From the NCBI RefSeq assembly GCF_900101875.1, contig NZ_FNAI01000018.1, forward strand, positions 62,001 through 126,000: a DNA stretch of 64,000 bases, read 5' to 3'. Below are positions 62,253 to 64,000 of the stretch, piece after piece. The translations under genes and the position numbers were made by a program. Below the pieces are notes generated by a model. That model did no database searches, was not told the origin of the DNA, and saw only the letters and a program-made list of their open reading frames with translations. Numbering within the stretch: the stretch's first letter is position 1; every line of letters starts with the position of its first letter. The stretch is from Mucilaginibacter pineti (GTDB taxonomy: Bacteria > Bacteroidota > Bacteroidia > Sphingobacteriales > Sphingobacteriaceae).

Positions 62253-62959
62253 AAAAGATAAGGGTGATCGTCATTGACGATGAGCGTAATGCAAGGAACG
62301 AGATAAAGCGGCTCATGGCCGAATATACAGACCTGGAATTGATTGCCGAGGCCCAAAATGCAGACGAAGCCAAAAGCATGATCGAAGAAAAGCAACCCGA
62401 CGTTGTTTTTCTGGATATACAGATGCCGGAAAAATCGGGATTTGATTTGTTGGAAGCACTTGTGCATGTGCCGCAGGTGGTATTCGTCACCGCTTTTGAC
62501 CAGTATGCCGTTAAGGCTTTTGAGGTAAGTGCACTGGATTATTTAATGAAACCCGTGCGCGGAGAACGTTTTGCAAAAGCCATCGAACAGGTAAAGCAAA
62601 AACTTACTACCGCGCAGGAAGACCGCATTTTTGTTAAGGACAGGAACCAATATCACTTCATCCGCTGGAACGATGTATTCCTTATTGAATCGATGGATAA
62701 TTATGCAAGGCTTTATTTTGGTGATAAAAAGGTTTTTCTAAAGAGTTCACTCAACCAGTTGGAAACGCGTCTGGACGGATCGGTATTTTTCCGGGTCAAC
62801 CGTGCGCAGCTCATCAACACCAGGTTTATTGCACATATTCAAACCCCTGCCGATGGAAAAGCAAAGATCGGGCTTACAACCGGCGACTGCGTCGATGTGT
62901 CCGAACGGCAATGGGTGAAATTTAAGCTGATGATGGATGCCAAAAATAAGGATGGATAA
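62249..62959 (+). CDS. LytTR-family response regulator
   Basis: A 236-residue regulator: receiver (Asp56 in FLDIQMPEKSG; 'ALDYLMKPVRGERF') and LytTR domain ('FLIESMDNYARLYFGDKK', 'FFRVNRAQLINTRFI', 'VDVSERQWVKFKL'). Complete and co-translated with its kinase. Downstream is an acyl/peptidyl hydrolase gene 55 bases away that may be its target. Confidence 0.94.
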   Translation: MKKIRVIVIDDERNARNEIKRLMAEYTDLELIAEAQNADEAKSMIEEKQPDVVFLDIQMPEKSGFDLLEALVHVPQVVFVTAFDQYAVKAFEVSALDYLMKPVRGERFAKAIEQVKQKLTTAQEDRIFVKDRNQYHFIRWNDVFLIESMDNYARLYFGDKKVFLKSSLNQLETRLDGSVFFRVNRAQLINTRFIAHIQTPADGKAKIGLTTGDCVDVSERQWVKFKLMMDAKNKDG

Positions 62960-63014
62960 AAAACCTGCCCTTATCCAATTAATCAAATAATTTAGCGCTT
63001 TTACAAATAAAAAA

Positions 63015-64000
63015 ATGAAAAGAAATATCTGCATGGCATTGCTATGCCTTTTTATCACCCATTTTGCGATGGCTCAGCACCTATCAATATCGCACATTGT
63101 TGCCAATGATAGTATTTCCATCGAAAGAGAAATAAGCTCACTGGCGGCTGGTGTAATGAAAAGTTATACTGACGAGAACAGGAAAGATCTACTTGAAAAC
63201 GAGTTTAAACTGCAAATGCTTACCGGCGATTACCGCGCATCGCTGGCAACCATCAAGGCATTGTATGCCATTTCGTTGCAGGTGAGCCCTTATAAAATAC
63301 CCAGTTACCTGGCTTATGAAATATTTGCAAAAAACATGGTCGGGCAGGTCTCAAACCCGGCTGCTTTTGCAAAAACATACACTGCCTTGTTCAATAGCAC
63401 ACTTGAAAAACTTGACGATAAATCTGCCTATTGCAGCTATGGCAGCTTTCCTCGTTCTGATGGGATCGGTGCATTAAAAGACGCTTTTCAGAACGAATTA
63501 TCATCAGCGCAAAAAAAAGAGAAGCTATCCATATCCGAAGCGTTACTGCTTTGTATAAGTTATTACGATCTCCGATTTTCTCAGAAAACGTCAGCTATTG
63601 TAATGCCGTTGATTATGGCCGATTGTAGAAGGCGGTATAAACTTAAAAGCCAGTTGGTGACAATTACAGGTGACATTAGAATAAATGTTGTCACCGTGCT
63701 TAAAAAGGGCGATACCCACCCCCAGCCTGCGGCACTGCAATACACTATTTATGCCGATAGTACCGATCTGCGGCTGTTTGCGCCAGCCGCTTACGGTTAT
63801 GCAGCTGTCACAGCCTACAGCCGTGGAAAAGGCTTAAGCCCGGATAAGATAGTTCCGTATGAACATGACGGCGAAGACGCCAACGCTATCATTACCTGGA
63901 TAAGCAAGCAACATTGGTGCAACGGCAAAGTGGGTATGTACGGCGGTAGTTACAATGGTTTTACGCAATGGGCAGCCGCAAAATACCATAACCCGGCGCT
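63015..64000 (+). CDS. CocE/NonD-family hydrolase, 5' part
   Basis: Open from ATG 63015 to the window end (328 codons, no stop). Signal peptide 1-20 (ending AMAQ). A helical N-terminal region (~30-210) precedes the alpha/beta hydrolase part. 'HDGEDANAIITWISKQHWCN' and 'GKVGMYGGSYNGFTQWAAA' contain the GxSYxG nucleophile elbow typical of X-Pro dipeptidyl-peptidase/CocE enzymes. It probably cleaves peptides or esters in the periplasm. It lies close behind the LytTR pair, so control by it is likely. Gene incomplete here. Confidence 0.85.
   Translation, partial: MKRNICMALLCLFITHFAMAQHLSISHIVANDSISIEREISSLAAGVMKSYTDENRKDLLENEFKLQMLTGDYRASLATIKALYAISLQVSPYKIPSYLAYEIFAKNMVGQVSNPAAFAKTYTALFNSTLEKLDDKSAYCSYGSFPRSDGIGALKDAFQNELSSAQKKEKLSISEALLLCISYYDLRFSQKTSAIVMPLIMADCRRRYKLKSQLVTITGDIRINVVTVLKKGDTHPQPAALQYTIYADSTDLRLFAPAAYGYAAVTAYSRGKGLSPDKIVPYEHDGEDANAIITWISKQHWCNGKVGMYGGSYNGFTQWAAAKYHNPA

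Noticed and set aside
1..64000. tRNA, rRNA, riboswitch and CRISPR features
   Set aside because: No cloverleaf, conserved rRNA stretch, riboswitch core or regularly spaced repeat was seen.

Overview
The window looks like a chromosomal stretch of a Bacteroidota bacterium of the Sphingobacteriaceae type (Mucilaginibacter or Pedobacter-like). The evidence is SusC/SusD pairs with a FecI/FecR cassette, GLPGLI, DUF6520 and DUF4932 families, many LytTR regulators with LytS-type kinases, AT-rich intergenic DNA, and almost no Shine-Dalgarno sites. The genus is inferred from family content only. No rRNA, tRNA or CRISPR array was seen.

Layout. 1-11.5 kb: the end of an ECF sigma factor, an FtsX-type permease on the other strand, then FecR, SusC, SusD and a TlpA-like protein. 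A small exported DUF6520-like protein with a MauE-like membrane partner converges on them at a hairpin. 11.8-13.5 kb: Crp/Fnr and LuxR-type regulators. 13.5-24.7 kb: a probable RiPP/exported-peptide locus. It has a full-length class I lanthipeptide dehydratase (LanB), a convergent operon for a Cys-rich exported peptide, a GLPGLI protein and a TonB-type outer-membrane protein, a LytS-like kinase, two paralogous LytTR regulators, and an unlisted 53-codon Thr-rich peptide gene (22481-22642). LanB and the Cys-peptide operon share 21-bp-spaced direct repeats (TATCCCGAAA type), the architecture LytTR proteins bind. 25-29.3 kb: XRE regulator, gene debris, a DUF4369-like/TlpA gene divergent from a LytS/LytTR pair with its own 21-bp-spaced repeat.

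29.5-37.2 kb: accessory DNA with several broken genes, an outer-membrane barrel with a clear terminator, and two sensor kinases. One kinase has a LOV blue-light domain with its flavin cysteine and an overlapping receiver protein. 37.7-44 kb: a mobilizable module (toprim protein, oriT-like inverted repeats, MobC, relaxase, coupling protein) and a zeta-toxin pair; the coupling protein is interrupted by 8 bases inside its Walker A motif. 44-48.6 kb: TlpA/DUF3738 protein, kinase/OmpR pair, and MscS preceded by a fourth copy of the shared operator. 48.7-52.2 kb: a gene graveyard (lipoprotein, alpha-amylase, SDR, DUF3050, receiver).

52.2-64 kb: DUF4932 putative metalloprotease, esterase, DJ-1/PfpI protein with a GlxA-like regulator, a lipoprotein, a DUF2931 lipoprotein behind an effector-like remnant, a third LytS/LytTR pair and the start of a CocE/NonD hydrolase that runs off the end.

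The most notable reading is that the LytTR proteins at 22.7-24.6 kb may coordinate dehydratase, peptide and outer-membrane genes as one export/modification system. No cyclase, dedicated ABC exporter or leader protease is visible in the window. All assignments come from reading motifs by eye; no database search was possible.
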